DNA of 42,516 bases from Gamarada debralockiae. Taxonomy: Eukaryota; Ascomycota; Leotiomycetes; Helotiales; Hyphodiscaceae. Position 1 is the stretch's first letter. Each line of letters starts with the position of its first letter. The stretch covers positions 1 through 42,516 of the forward strand of contig NXFV01001671.1 of assembly GCA_002803225.1 (NCBI GenBank), in the 5' to 3' direction. The notes beneath the pieces are model-generated. The model searched no databases and had not been told where the DNA came from. It saw nothing but the letters and a program-made list of their open reading frames with translations. The translations under genes and the position numbers were made by a program. Shown here piece by piece: positions 1 through 10,690 of this stretch.

Positions 1-2090
1 ATTTCAACTTTATACTAGGGAGACGTATAAGCCTATTAAGAGAGTTTAATAGTTATTCCAAGAGTAGTAGTAATTATTTATTTAATAAGTTAAATAGCTA
101 GATAGCTAAATAGCTAATAAAACCTATAATAAAAGGGAGATCTAGGAGATTAGTCTAGGGAAGAGGGCTAGTTTAAGGGGCTAGTTTAATTAGTATAGAA
201 TTTAGGGAATCTAGAGTTTAGTTTAGGTATTAGCTAGAGAAGGGATATATATAGAGAGTATATTTATTAGATAGTACTTTAAAGTATAAAAGAGTTTCGC
301 TAAACTTAGTTAAATAAGTAACGAAGCTTAAGCTAATATTAAAAGGTTAATATAAAATAAGTAACTATAGGATAATATATATAAACGCTTGTTTAAGGCA
401 CTAATACTTAGTATATATATTTAACTTAAAAGAGTTAATTAATAGCTAATAGAAAGGGATAAATAAAGTTATATTAACGAAGATAATAACAAAAGATTTG
501 TTTATATTAGTAGAAAGAGATAATAAAGAAAGGATAAGGGTTTTAATAAGATATAAATATATAAAGGGCTGAAGCTTACTATAAGGGAGACTATAGCAAG
601 GGCTTAAGAAAGACAACTTAGTAACTAAACGTTATATTTTCCTAAAGGAAGTATATTTAAAAAAGTATTTAAGAGGTGTTTAAGTAGTTCTAAGTATATT
701 ATTATATACTAATACTTTATTAAAAAAAGGAATACTTCTTATTAAAGCCTTTACTTATTTACTTAAGAGTATATATTCTTAAAAAAAGAAGAGGTTAACC
801 TTTGTATTAATAAAGTTAAAGTCAATATAGTAAAGCTAATATTAAAGTTATAAAGAGAGAAGAAAAAAAGGAAAGAAGGAAGAAAAGGCAAAGAGTATAT
901 TTAAAGATCAAGAAATTAATTCAAGAGAAAGAGTTCTTATTTAAAGATTAAATTAAAGATAAAGAATATATTTAAGGATTAAAAGGGTCGAAAAGTTTAA
1001 TTCGAAATAAAAACAAAATTATATATATAATTAACTTAAAGTTAATTTAAGGAAAGAAGGACAAAAAAGAAACTTCTTAATACAATTAACTATAAAAAAG
1101 ACAAAAAGGTATTATAAATCAATAAAAAGAACCTTAAAGAATATTAGATTATTTATATAGTAAGAGAGAGTATAACTTTTAAGGAGATATACTATAAAGT
1201 TAAAGACTAAAGTAAGAAGGTTAAAACTTATATTAAAGATCCGTTAGTAATAAAAACGGAAAGGAGATATTTAATTAAGTTATAATAAAGTTAAATCGAT
1301 AATAAAAAAGAAGGAATTAATATTATTAATAAAGTTATTAATAAAGTTATTAATAAAGTTAAAGTTAATTAAAAGTTATTAAAGTTATTAAAAAGTTAAA
1401 GAAGAGAAGTTTAAAAGCTCTTCTTTTATAAAAATTAAGACTAATTATAAGAGAATAAGTAAGCTAATTAAGACTTGTCTAAATTAAAGCTTATATTAAT
1501 ACTTAAATTATTTACTTTATTTAAAGGGTTTAAAAGTAATAAAGTCGACGAGGTTAATGTTATTAAAGGACAATTATATAATTATAGTAGTAGTACTTAA
1601 ATTCTTTTAATAGAGCGATATTTCTTTTAGATTATTTATTTTATATATAATTTTCTTTTCTTTTTTTGTTTTTATTTTTATACTTAAGAGTAAGTACAAA
1701 TATAAAAGGGGATAAATATAGTAGGGAAATCGGTCACGTTAATCGCTTAGCTGGATATCACGTGCTAGCCAAGTATATTTTGTCTTTTATAGCTAAACCT
1801 ATATATAAACACTTATATATATATCGCAATTATATAACTTGTTTTTTAATACATTTTTATAATATATTTAAGTATATAACCTTTGTTTTATATTGTTTTT
1901 ATTTTATCTCTTACTAAGAGCACGTATAATACACAGCGCAATCGGGACACGCTTATACTCGTTTCGTTCCTTTTATAGTATATATTAAGCTAGAGCTTAA
2001 TATTTAGATTAGTACTATTTAAATATATAATTTCCCTGAAGGGGACCTAGGGGTTTAGGGGGTACCTCTAATAAAAAAAGGAGAGAAAGA
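1..2090. repeat. A+T-rich RIP-like transposon relic
   Basis: About 2 kb of very A+T-rich DNA, dense in TpA and with stop codons in every frame, in contrast to the mixed composition from about 2.1 kb on. Purine-rich short frames survive (for example on the plus strand around 570-690, a run of sensible codons broken by TAA). That is what repeat-induced point mutation leaves of an old transposon in Pezizomycotina. No element family can be named from what is left. No gene is supported here; the longest frame (about 1666-1917) is Tyr/Phe/Ile-rich translation of A+T-rich DNA. Confidence 0.7.
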
Positions 2091-2233
2091 AAGCTATGCT
2101 TTTACCCCCTATAAATATTCTATTTGCGGCCCCTTGTATATCTCTGGAACACGCTAGCACGCTAGGCTCCAGCCGCGTGACTTACGCGCAGGCAGCACGA
2201 TCAGGTGACATTCGCCAAAACTGTCACAATTCT

Positions 2234-2432
2234 TGTCACAACGCTGACCAAAGTACTAGGAGAACAACCTCAATTCTCTAGCTAGCTAGCCGAGGTAACG
2301 AGAATATTAAGCTAGAGAGGAAAAGAAAGAAGAAGAGAGTTCAAGAACTGAGCGAATATATGTACAGTTGTGGAGGTCATGTGATTATAACCACATGATC
2401 TTTTGTGTGTCACGTGATAAAAGATTTTGTTA
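2234..2432. repeat. Left arm of long imperfect inverted repeat
   Basis: This stretch is the reverse complement, with scattered mismatches, of 3063-3223. The best core is about 2310-2400, which includes GAGCGAATATATGTACAGTT and a following ATGTGATNNNNNCACATG. A matching TGTCACGTGAT lies at 2409-2419. The left arm carries about 45 extra bases (about 2260-2305) absent from the right arm. It probably marks one end of the composite retroelement relic between the arms. Confidence 0.75.
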
Positions 2433-2571
2433 GGTTCCTCACGTTACCCCCCTATAAGAAAAGACGTGCCCTCATGACGCATCAAAGCCTATTTGGCTAT
2501 ACAGCCTACCGCCGGAAAGTACCAGTTCTACGTCCTTACGGACATCCCAAGTGCCGTCCCCCAAGTGGCCA

Positions 2572-3120
2572 TCACATATCATCCGTACAATCTTCTATGT
2601 TAATGCCACGAGTACTACCAGGCTTCCAAGGCTCTGGGCACTCCGGCAGCTTGTGGCCTACTTTCCCACAGTTGTGGCAAGTGATTGCGGTCCGTAAGAG
2701 ACCCGGGGGTTGTCTCTAACCGTTGACGGGCGCCAGGCAAGTGGTACAGGTGACGGACGAACCAACCGGGGAGAGAGGAGGCGTGGTCATATGATCCCTA
2801 ACCACAGGGCAAGAGGGAGGTACGATCGTACGATCTGTGGCTATGGAAGAGACCGCACAGTTTATACAGTATATGGCCGCCAGATGAGCCATCACCTGAT
2901 CTGCCGTCTGGAACGGTTTACTGGCGCCATATTCGAACCGTGGCTCAAGATGAGCTTGTGCAGCTCCGGTCGTACGTCCGTAAACGGCCTGCTATTTTTG
3001 GAGGGAAGGTTATCATCATTATCTCGTAGCTTTGCGCGGACCAAGATACTCCAGGAGGTAACCGTGACAAAATTCATCACGTGACAACAGTATCTCACCA
3101 GACCATGTGATTACAGTCAC
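2572..3120 (-). pseudogene. Degenerate retrotransposon gag fragment with CCHC zinc knuckle
   Basis: Read on the minus strand in one frame, this stretch gives a recognisable nucleocapsid-like C terminus. A CCHC knuckle C-x2-C-x4-H-x4-C lies at 2679-2638 (CHNCGKVGHKLPEC), followed by a short tail and a stop at 2574-2572. Upstream in the same frame is a gag-like segment (KPFQTADQVMAHLAAIY, about 2920-2870), which resembles the capsid region of fungal Ty3/Gypsy gag proteins. The frame is broken by a cluster TAA-TGA-TGA-TAA near 3020 and by single TAG codons near 2990 and 2720, so it is dead. No reverse transcriptase or integrase is visible nearby. The knuckle is seen directly; assignment to a Gypsy-type element rather than a LINE ORF1 is inference. 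Confidence 0.65.
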
Positions 3121-3223
3121 ATGACCTCAACAACTGTACATATATTCGCTCAGTGCTTGAACTCTCTTCTCCTTTCTTTTCCTTTCTAGCTTTCCCCCCA
3201 GCACTTTGGTCAGCATCGTGACA
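3063..3223. repeat. Right arm of long imperfect inverted repeat
   Basis: Partner of the arm at 2234-2432, in inverted orientation. The shared core is about 3100-3190, with the same GAGCGAATATATGTACAGTT when read on the minus strand. An ATCACGTGACA at 3076-3086 mirrors the left arm. The inner part overlaps the gag frame. Together the arms bound about 1 kb. Confidence 0.75.
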
Positions 3224-3628
3224 ATTCTGTAGAATTCCAATAAAATATATTTTTCATTTGTGAATTTATAAAATTAATATTAATTTCTAGTACGTGCAAT
3301 CCATCCCGTCAGAAATTATCCATGGAATGATATATTTTTCGTAAAAATAGTATCTTTTCCATGGATTGGCGCGTCAAGTGGATGGGTCGTCACAGAGGAG
3401 GTGAGCAGTGGCTGAGTGGATCAACTTCCTATTACAGGTGACGGTTTGTCCAAGCCAAATGACATATATTTACAAGCCTCGTTAATCGTAACTCATGACC
3501 TAGGTAACTTCATCGCAAAGCGACCAAACACGAGCTCCACAATAACCATTGCCCGCCTCCAGATTTGCGAACTCGAAGTTTGGACCAGCCTTCCCATTAG
3601 CATCACCACCGGGCGATTCAGTCATACT
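3224..3628. other. Gene-free spacer after the retroelement relic
   Basis: A short A+T-rich patch (3240-3360) leads into normal composition. It contains two near-identical CCATGGAWTG words (about 3319 and 3359) and otherwise only the 3' flank of the DUF6594 gene. I see no gene in it. Confidence 0.5.
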
Positions 3629-5096
3629 TCAATGCACCGATCCCTGCAGATTCCCTAGGAAAGTCACCAAAACAGCACAATACGTCGCCGTCCCAATAAA
3701 GATCTCATTATACCCCGCATTTGTAAGCAACGATATCATAATCGAGAACATGAAAACGAAAGCCAGAACAACAACTGCCATCCACGCTCTACTCATTGAA
3801 GTCAAGAAGAAAAGGATGACTGGAATGAACAAGATTAGCACCGCGAAGAAGACAGCTATGAGACGAGCTATCATGCTGATGCGAGCTGTGCAATAGAACT
3901 TTACCGCCGAGTCTTGGCTGTGGTGCAGCTGTCTGCCAGTTTGAAATAATCTCTTGTTGAAAGATGGGATTCAGTGGCTGTCTCAGCGATATACAGTAAG
4001 GGAATTTCGTACCTTGATGCAGGAATTTGGCCATTCGTCGAGATGACTCACAATGAAACTCTCGAAACGGTTTTGTCGAGTTGGAGTGAGCGAAATGAAA
4101 TCTTCATGATGAAAGATCCAGTCGAATTCTTCATCATCTAGTGGTTTGTTGGCCCAAAGCCATTTGAAAAGGCTGTCGTGGTCTCTTGCTGGTGCACGGC
4201 TCATGGACTTGATGGTTCCGAACTTTTCTAGCAGTGTATCTAAGAATCGTAGCGAGTGAGCCTCAATTCCGGTCCAGGTACTCAGATACAGGGAAGATTA
4301 TTATACCATATGCAAGCAGCTCTTTTTCTAGTCTTTCCTGCAGTTCTATCTTCGTGGTATCAAGTCCTTCTTCGTGAAACCTGTTCTTCAGTCGCCAATT
4401 TGTGTCCCTGCCACCGGCTTCATCTTTCTTGTCTAGATTGTCTAGCTCCGTCTCCATCTCTGTGATGTTACTCATATGTATAGCAAGTAATCTAGCATGG
4501 CAATGGCCGAACTTCCTGTATATCCCGAAAGAATCACTACTTTCCATGAACGCCGCTACTCTTGGCCAACCATCTGGGTACTCTCCATCTATCGAGCCTG
4601 TCAGAGTCACAAACGTCTGAATGCTTCAAAGGGTTATCTCTTACATTTCCTATTTAAGAACTGAGAATAGCCAGTCCGGAAGTCATCGGGAGGATCTGCT
4701 CGTGAGGTATGGGGCTTGGAGGGAAGAGAAAAAGAGCGTCGACCCAGCCATTTTGGAATGCATTTCGCAGCCCGAGGTGGCGACTCTATAACTTTGTTTA
4801 TTAAATTGTCCTTGTAATCAAGTTCGTCACTTGCCTTGACGTGGAAGTGGCCTTCCTGTTGATCGCTGAGAATCGAGCTCGAAAGATTCCCCAGGCACGC
4901 CTGCTAGTGTGCTGTCTGAACTTAGCAGCGAGTACCGCAATGACAGTGTCCTCCTGGCCTCCAATGGTAACCTAGCTCGGGGTACGTCGACTGTGCCAAC
5001 TTGGAAACCTTGCTCAGCCTGATTATAAGGGTCAATGGATGTCGCGCCAGAAGACGAATGACTTCGTCTGAGAGTTGGAACTAATTCTCCAGACAT
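3629..5096 (-). CDS. DUF6594 domain membrane protein, four exons
   Basis: Exons on the minus strand: 5096-4835, 4597-4307, 4239-4013 and 3928-3629, giving 359 codons plus stop. Residues 1-88 are Ser/Arg-rich and disordered-looking. From about residue 96 the protein follows the fungal DUF6594 pattern: a GWPRVAAFM start, an acidic helical middle, then a SLFKWLW...PL segment, an HHSQD stretch and three hydrophobic helices at the C terminus. The last of these contains the family-typical EIFIGTATYCAVLVTF. Function is unknown; these are predicted integral membrane proteins, common in filamentous ascomycetes. Intron 2 (4306-4240, 67 nt) restores LLAY-D-TLLEK and removes an apparent frameshift. Intron 3 (4012-3929) is phase 0. 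Intron 1 (4834-4598, 237 nt) is the least sure: it uses a GC donor (AAG|GCAAGT) and joins Gly in frame. If intron 1 is wrong, the N terminus differs, but the domain call stands. Confidence 0.8.
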
Positions 5097-6445
5097 TACC
5101 AAGCTGCATTACTAAACTCATAGCGTGGTGGCAAATTCCAGCATATATAGTGATCTACATGTTGAAGAGGCTCTTCCAACTCTTCATCCCATCAAACTGG
5201 TGCCTTCATCTGCAATGACTCCCAGGCGAATTCGCGAGTATTGGGTTGGTCGCCCGCAGAGTTAATATTCTGCCCAGTGCCCGAGTCCAGTGTTGAAAGG
5301 CAGCCACAATATGCAGCTTACATACCTCTACAGAGACAAAGAGGGATCGGTGAGGCAATGCGAGCTTCAAAAGGGGGAAGATAATGTACCTCGTCACGTG
5401 ATATTTACAAACTCACCAGTTAGCGAGAAGTTCTCTACTCCCTCTGTTTTGAGGTTGCAGGAGGAATGGCGAGGCTGAGAGTTCTGGCTTCCTGTAATCT
5501 GAAAGAAATTGCTTGAGGCTCTTTGGGAATGTCATCCTCAGAGTCCATCCTGAAAATCCATCCTGATTTCTTATGCGGGATTTGCCCTTCCCGCCCAAAG
5601 CTCGGATCGCTTATTTCAAACACTCCTATTGGTGGCTAGTGCCAGAGTCAGGCAAAAAATCCATCCTGATTTTCGCCCTTCGCCCTCGCCATTACGAAAC
5701 TTTTCCATCCAGCCTTGTGGACAAGGGACGGCAGTTGTGGCAAGAACTAGATTACCCCACGAGGCTAGCTCCCTTGTGGACCAATAAAATTGGCTACCGT
5801 GGAAAGGGGTTAAGGCTCGCTAATATTGAGCCGCATGAGGCTGCTGAAGTCTGATAGTTGTATTGATGCTGAAGAATGATCCCTTCTTAGGAATCAGTCG
5901 TCTTCAAACTTCGAATAGCCTAATGTTTGGACATCATGTCACGTGGCTCTCCCATATTTCGACCAGCATTGTGTTTGCCTGATCAAGCAGATACCAAAAG
6001 TACCTCCTCCATAACACCTTGAACATTCGAAGACGCGCAGAGACGGCAGAACGTACCCCTGGAGAGCCGCAAGCATGAATACGACATGAAGGATGCAAGT
6101 GGAGAGAGTTCTCTTGGGCTTCCTTGATTACTCAAGTGGCTGAGTGAAGGATCGCACATCCTTCGTACCTCAACTACTTCCAACATCTGGTACAATTGCA
6201 CCTTATTCATACCTTCCGGTCATGTCAAGGCCTGTATGGGAGCAGAAGCCCCGGAGAGCTAAGGGATACTTCCCAAGAGCATCGTGGACATTCATCAAAG
6301 GAAGAGATGACTTGCAAGTAAACTTCTGCAGATAGGTATGTTGATATCAGACCATTGGAGTACGACATGAATACAGCGGAATGCTAACAGTACCAGTCAC
6401 TGGAAAGTACTGAACAAGAGCATACTTGTCCTGGCGTCCCATCTA
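5097..6445. other. Gene-poor spacer
   Basis: I found no convincing gene here. A 17-nt direct repeat, AAAATCCATCCTGATTT, occurs at 5553-5569 and 5657-5673, 104 nt apart. The plus-strand frame at about 5573-5854 (93 codons) runs across it but has no recognisable domain or start context. Short frames on both strands around 5980-6340 are of similar length and composition to each other and cannot be told from chance. Confidence 0.4.
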
Positions 6446-6760
6446 TTACAGCAGCATGTTGACCAGAATCTCAACAACATCGTATGAGAGTCGGTACTCT
6501 GCGCTGTCCGCATCCTCGTTGCCTTCCATGGACGCACACCCCAACTCTTCGCACAATTGGATATGCTTGAGAATCTCGATAGTCGCGAAGGACATGATGG
6601 CACGAGGGGGTTTCGACGTTCTGAGGAACGTCACGAAAGCTCCAGTAATGGCTCATCAGCGCGAAAGCTTTTGGTGATCCATACGGAGAGCGTACGGTCC
6701 TTGAAACCGCCTTACCCAAAGCATTGACATCGACTGGAACAGCGTTAAAGAGATGTACAT
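6446..6760 (-). CDS. Small hypothetical protein, two exons
   Basis: Proposed exons on the minus strand are 6760-6696 and 6620-6446 (79 residues). The intron of 75 nt (6695-6621) has a GTACGC donor, a CGTGACG branch-like site and a CTCAG acceptor, and it is phase-matched: CC+A gives Pro. It removes a TGATGA double stop that otherwise breaks a coding-like frame. The second exon (IMSFATIEILKHIQLCEELG onward) has an amphipathic, acidic composition unlike random translation. The same frame stays open upstream of the ATG at 6760, to about 6931, so an extra 5' exon is possible. I recognise no family. The alternative is a decayed gene fragment whose stops are real. Confidence 0.35.
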
Positions 6761-6909
6761 CCTTTTTCTGTCGTTACGGACCTGGGTGGACAAACAACTC
6801 GTTTCGAACCATTTACTGGTCTTTGCGAAATCGAACTTAGAACCTCGTTCGACAGATTTGACAACAAGGACCTTGATCGATCCGATGAACCGTTCTCTCA
6901 ATCGGCACC

Positions 6910-7116
6910 ATGGCTCACGGAGGCTCCTCAACGCCTGTTACCATGTTCGGTTTTTTCGAGAAGCAATGGTCGCCGTTCCTCGTTGGCAACAGATTAACCC
7001 CACCGATCGCTTTTGTTCTTACCTACACTACGTCGCATACGAATCCTTTCTGTCGTTTCCTTTCCACACCTTTCACACCGCCTCAATTTGATCGAGATCT
7101 CAATTTTACCGACTAG
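6910..7116 (+). CDS. Possible small ORF with strong start context
   Basis: A 68-codon frame beginning at ATG in a CACCATGG context, with a tidy N terminus (MAHGGSSTPVTMFGFFEKQW). The rest is Thr/Pro/Phe-rich and matches nothing I know. I considered a small mitochondrial ATP-synthase-type subunit because of the short N terminus and length, but no hydrophobic segment or family motif supports it. It may be a fragment or chance. Confidence 0.2.
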   Translation: MAHGGSSTPVTMFGFFEKQWSPFLVGNRLTPPIAFVLTYTTSHTNPFCRFLSTPFTPPQFDRDLNFTD

Positions 7117-8117
7117 GAAATTTGGAAGAATTCGGACAAATCCCAGGTGGTGGGTCAGATGAAACCGCAAGCAAAACTTCATTGATTCCTGAGAGGGCAA
7201 TCGACACAATCCCATCTTATCCGACGAGTGATATCAGATGGACTATGAGGGCGACTTGACGCAGGCCTGAGCATTTTTCGGACGAGTAAATCCGGAGAAC
7301 TTTGAAGACACAAGCCTTTGCGATTACTCATATACACTCAGCAGCGTCAAACACGTGCCGAAATGGAGAGAGGTTGTCATTGATCATGAGAAAGCCAAAC
7401 CTCATCGCCCGCGCTTAACCGTGGTGTCATTCGCCACTTCGAGGGGCAGAAGTAATTTTTGTCGATTGGCTCGTTCACTGAGAGAAGCACAGTACACCAC
7501 GAAGGGTCGTGATATTTTGTTTGTTCTCGCACCTTTTTCACGCTGATGCAACCTGGACTTGCTGGAGAACAGACGAAAAATACAGAGGATCGAATGAGGA
7601 TGAGGAAAATACTCAGATGGCAATTTTTCGAGGTGCGAGGGGATATGATTACCCTAGGGAGCCCCAAGGCCCGAGCCACTTACTCTTTTCGGGATGGTCT
7701 TTCGGCTCCCCGCCAATGACTGAGCTTCAGTCCTGATTTTGGGGCCCTTTGGTCTTGAAACGGCGGCGCCATTAGGTCTCTATGGTACCTTGCAGGCCGC
7801 CTGACAGGCGGTACAGTCCAATCACCCCACTACGTCAATCATTAGCAAGCTCTCGAAACACAGCTCAACGCACCAATCAGCACCTCCATATGAACCCTTG
7901 CGGCCACTTTTACCACAAAATTATGCTGTCTTTGGGCGGATTGTCCAAGGACGCTTCTGGCCCGAATTGGCCGCCGGAAACTTGTCCGCGATGATGTCGG
8001 TGCACATCTGCGCGCAACAGGACAATTCACAGATTTTGCCACAACTGCAAAACCAAACGCACGCATCAAAATTGACCCTTCAAATCGGGTTTCAAGCTAG
8101 AAAGCCAATCTGCAAAC
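7117..8117. other. Gene-poor spacer upstream of Gly-rich gene
   Basis: Frames of up to about 100 codons occur on both strands, but none has a domain, a consistent splice pattern or a good start. The segment directly before 8118 would hold the promoter of the Gly-rich gene. I see no repeat or RNA gene. Confidence 0.35.
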
Positions 8118-8486
8118 ATGTCCAGCAACTCTGGATCTGTGGACGTGCAATATGGTGGTGGAGCGAATCTTGGCTTTTACGGCCCATCGGTATGAGGTGC
8201 AACTCTTCAACGAGCTCTGGTGCAGCATTTGACTTACTGGGCAGATGGGAAGTGGTCATCCTGGAAGCGGAGGGCATGAGACTCAAGGAATGGTTGGATT
8301 TGGAGATGTCAAGCCTGTATGATTCTCCTCTTCACTCCTGATATATCGTCTTTCTGACTTGGCTTTTAGGGAGGTAAATCTCGACCCCCAACACACCAAC
8401 TGCCAGGAGGACAAGCGGGGTATCATGGAGGAGCACATAACGCATATGGTGGAGGATCGTACAATGCGTACGGCCAGTGTCCGTAA
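8118..8486 (+). CDS. Tiny Gly-rich protein, three exons
   Basis: Exons 8118-8189, 8245-8316 and 8370-8486 encode 86 residues. Both introns (55 and 53 nt) start with GTATGA, carry a TGACT/CTGACTT branch-like site and end in CAG or TAG. All junctions are phase 0, so each exon is a whole number of codons (24, 24 and 38 plus stop). Exon 1 contains VQYGGGANLGFYGPS, exon 2 is Gly/His/Met-rich (MGSGHPGSGGHETQGMVGFG), and exon 3 has repeated GG, GGxxNAYGGGSYNAYG and a single Cys near the end. There is no signal peptide and no transmembrane segment. It was overlooked by plain ORF scanning because each exon is so short. Function is unknown; the composition suggests a flexible, low-complexity cytoplasmic or nuclear protein. 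The splice pattern and the even Gly/Tyr/Asn composition in all three exons make chance unlikely. Confidence 0.65.
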
Positions 8487-8739
8487 TTGGTGTCTGGTTG
8501 ATCTACCATAGCAGCTATGCAGATCAACCCCCGCACATAAAGGAAGGAGGCATACGTACGATGTTGGGAATAATTCATCTGCGATACCCTCTACAAAGAT
8601 TTTTGGTGGTGCAAACCGGGAAACGTTTGGCTTGTATGTGTGAGTGCTTAGGGTTTGGGTTGTCTAATGAAATTGAAAATTTGGCTTTATGCAACAATTT
8701 GTATACGCTCGAATGAGATGATGTTGAGATGATGATTCG

Positions 8740-9147
8740 TCAATGCGATGTACTGAATTCTAACTCGACAATTGAAGCTCTGGAAGCTGTGCAGCCTCGT
8801 CTTAAAACTGATCGTTTCTGCATGAAGTCTGCAGCCTCTTCACCTAATATGGTAAGGATGCTGATTACACCACTCATATTAGCCTTGGGCGTATCAGTCG
8901 GTATGGCTTCGTGCAAGCTTAGCGCCACCTGCATGGTGGTTTCAGCCCTCTCGACCAAAGATTTGAGGCTGAACCGGAAAACCCCCACGACTTCCTCTTG
9001 CCCCTGATAGGTGAGTCGGCGGGGTAGTATCTCACCCAAGTAGGTACAGAAGCAGATTGCCCGGTTCACTAATCCCGTTCGGATGGAGGCTCGATGCCAT
9101 CGCCGTGAAAGTTCGAGTCGACAAGTCATTGGACGCACTGTATCCAT
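8740..9147 (-). pseudogene. Possible degraded or spliced hypothetical gene
   Basis: A 135-codon minus-strand frame without an ATG start. The part from about 9005 downwards (EEVVGVFRFSLKSLVERAET onward) looks coding, with alternating helix-type residues. A plausible acceptor (GACTCACCTATCAG) lies just before it, near 9011, and GT donors lie about 30-45 nt upstream, so an intron within the frame is possible. I recognise no family. It may be the remains of a larger gene. Confidence 0.25.
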
Positions 9148-9580
9148 TCCACCGTTGAAGACCTTTAGGCTTCGACAGATGGTATCGAACTACTACCCTT
9201 TTGGAGATCCTGGGACTTTCTCTGTTCTAGTCATCGACGCTCGTTGACTTGTCACAGAATCCTCTCCATTGGTGTTGAGCTGACAGTGTCGAGGGCTTCT
9301 GCTTCACGCATCGAATTCTTTCCTCGCCGGGTAATGCGATATATCACATGCTTGAAGGAAGACAGATGATACTAGCAAAGATGCAGCGGCAGACTTTCAA
9401 GTGAACAAGACTTCGATTGTTTTCGGACCTGAACATTAGAGCTTCTCCCTCCACTAGTATTCCTTCTCGAATAGTCTATCTCTTTCGTCAAGATGAATAG
9501 GTGTGGTAATATCTTACTTCGTCTCGTCTTCCAGAAAGCCAAGCAATGACGGAATAGTGTTCTTATTACTTCTCTTAAGT

Positions 9581-9850
9581 ATGGATACTAAGCTGAAAGC
9601 GGATTTGCCGGCAGATTGCCATGATGTTCACCCTTCCCCATATCTCGTCTCGGACGTCAAAACTCATCTTCCCTTGACTTCCGACGCCGCTTCCAATTCT
9701 GGATCGCAGACGAGAGACAGTGACAAGGGCTCCCCTGCAAATAAGAATGGAGAGGAACAGGAAGAAGGACTCTGGAAGCTACAGAGCTTCGAATGTAGTG
9801 GATGGGCTGTCGTATACCCCTCTAGATTAGATACTCTTTTTCAAAACTGA
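9581..9850 (+). CDS. Small hypothetical hydrophilic protein
   Basis: An 89-residue frame from ATG (MDTKLKADLPADCHDVHPSP) to TGA. It is Ser/Asp/Glu/Lys-rich in the middle with a more hydrophobic C-terminal third. The frame extends upstream without ATG to about 9503. No motif, signal peptide or membrane segment. It lies alone between spacers, with no neighbour that suggests a role. Composition is coding-like, but the length is within what chance could give. Confidence 0.3.
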   Translation: MDTKLKADLPADCHDVHPSPYLVSDVKTHLPLTSDAASNSGSQTRDSDKGSPANKNGEEQEEGLWKLQSFECSGWAVVYPSRLDTLFQN

Positions 9851-10690
9851 TATCGAGGCACACTGCTCCCGAAGGAGCCAAAAGTGATATATACGCTTGC
9901 AGAGTTTTGAGGTCGAATTTTTGGGGTTATTATTTTCCTGTTAGTGATTTGAGGTGTGCTGGCGCGCCATACGGCGACGTTGTCAGCCTCTGGTGCTGGG
10001 AAAAGAAATGCGCACTGCCATCTCTATGATGAACACAATCTTTCGGCTTCGCAGCGTACTTACTGGTATCATTGATACCAAAGAAGCAGCGCAGTCTCAA
10101 CATCGAGGTGGCCAATAAGGGCGAACGATGCTGTGTTGTACCTTGAGCATAGAGAGGCACCATCTTCAATCTTCACATCTCACAAAGACTCACTTCTTCT
10201 CCTGAACGACAAGCACTGTACATGTTTGACATCGGAACCCTGCGACTTGATCGACTTCGTCTGAAGCGGAGTTCCCCAATAAGAGCTATCGCAGCACAGG
10301 GCAGCGGGATAAAGCGACCAGATCAGCTTTAAGAAGGTTGCTCACGCGAGTCCCTGTTCCCTGTTCGATCCTTTGATGGTCGTCCACGAGCCTTACTTTC
10401 TAGGTCATGTAGAGGACTTCAGCAGAGCTATTTCACCACTCCCCTGCTGCACATCTTTGAAAACACTCGCAATTACCCTTATAAAAATATCAATTACCCG
10501 GCAGTGCTTTATCAACTCAAGGTAGAGGTAAACTAGACCTTATTTGAAAAGAAGCTGTATTATATCCGTCTTAAATCCTTGTACTTTTAGTGTATAAAGA
10601 ATATACAAACGAATAAAAAAATATTATTAATATTCTTTTTTATTAAAATTATATATTAAAAAATACGTGATGACTCTTCCTAGGGGGTTC
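9851..10690. other. Gene-free spacer before LTR
   Basis: A minus-strand frame at 10169-9930 contains an ATG at 10163 and a good GTAAGT near 10074, but no downstream exon could be placed. GTGCTGGCGCGCCA at 9956-9969 recurs exactly at 40980-40993. From 10440 to 10690 the sequence becomes A+T-rich. No gene is called. Confidence 0.35.

Noticed and set aside
2040..2070. Telomere-like GGGGTTTAGGGGG
   Set aside because: A single copy with no TTAGGG array.
4240..4306. Apparent frameshift in the DUF6594 gene
   Set aside because: A 67-nt GT-AG intron with a CTCAC branch site restores the family sequence with matching phase, so I do not call it broken.
6910..7116. Small mitochondrial ATP-synthase-type subunit
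   Set aside because: Only the N terminus is suggestive; no hydrophobic segment or family motif follows.
9100..9130. tRNA T-loop-like AGTTCGAGTC
   Set aside because: The flanking bases do not pair into a T stem and no cloverleaf could be drawn.
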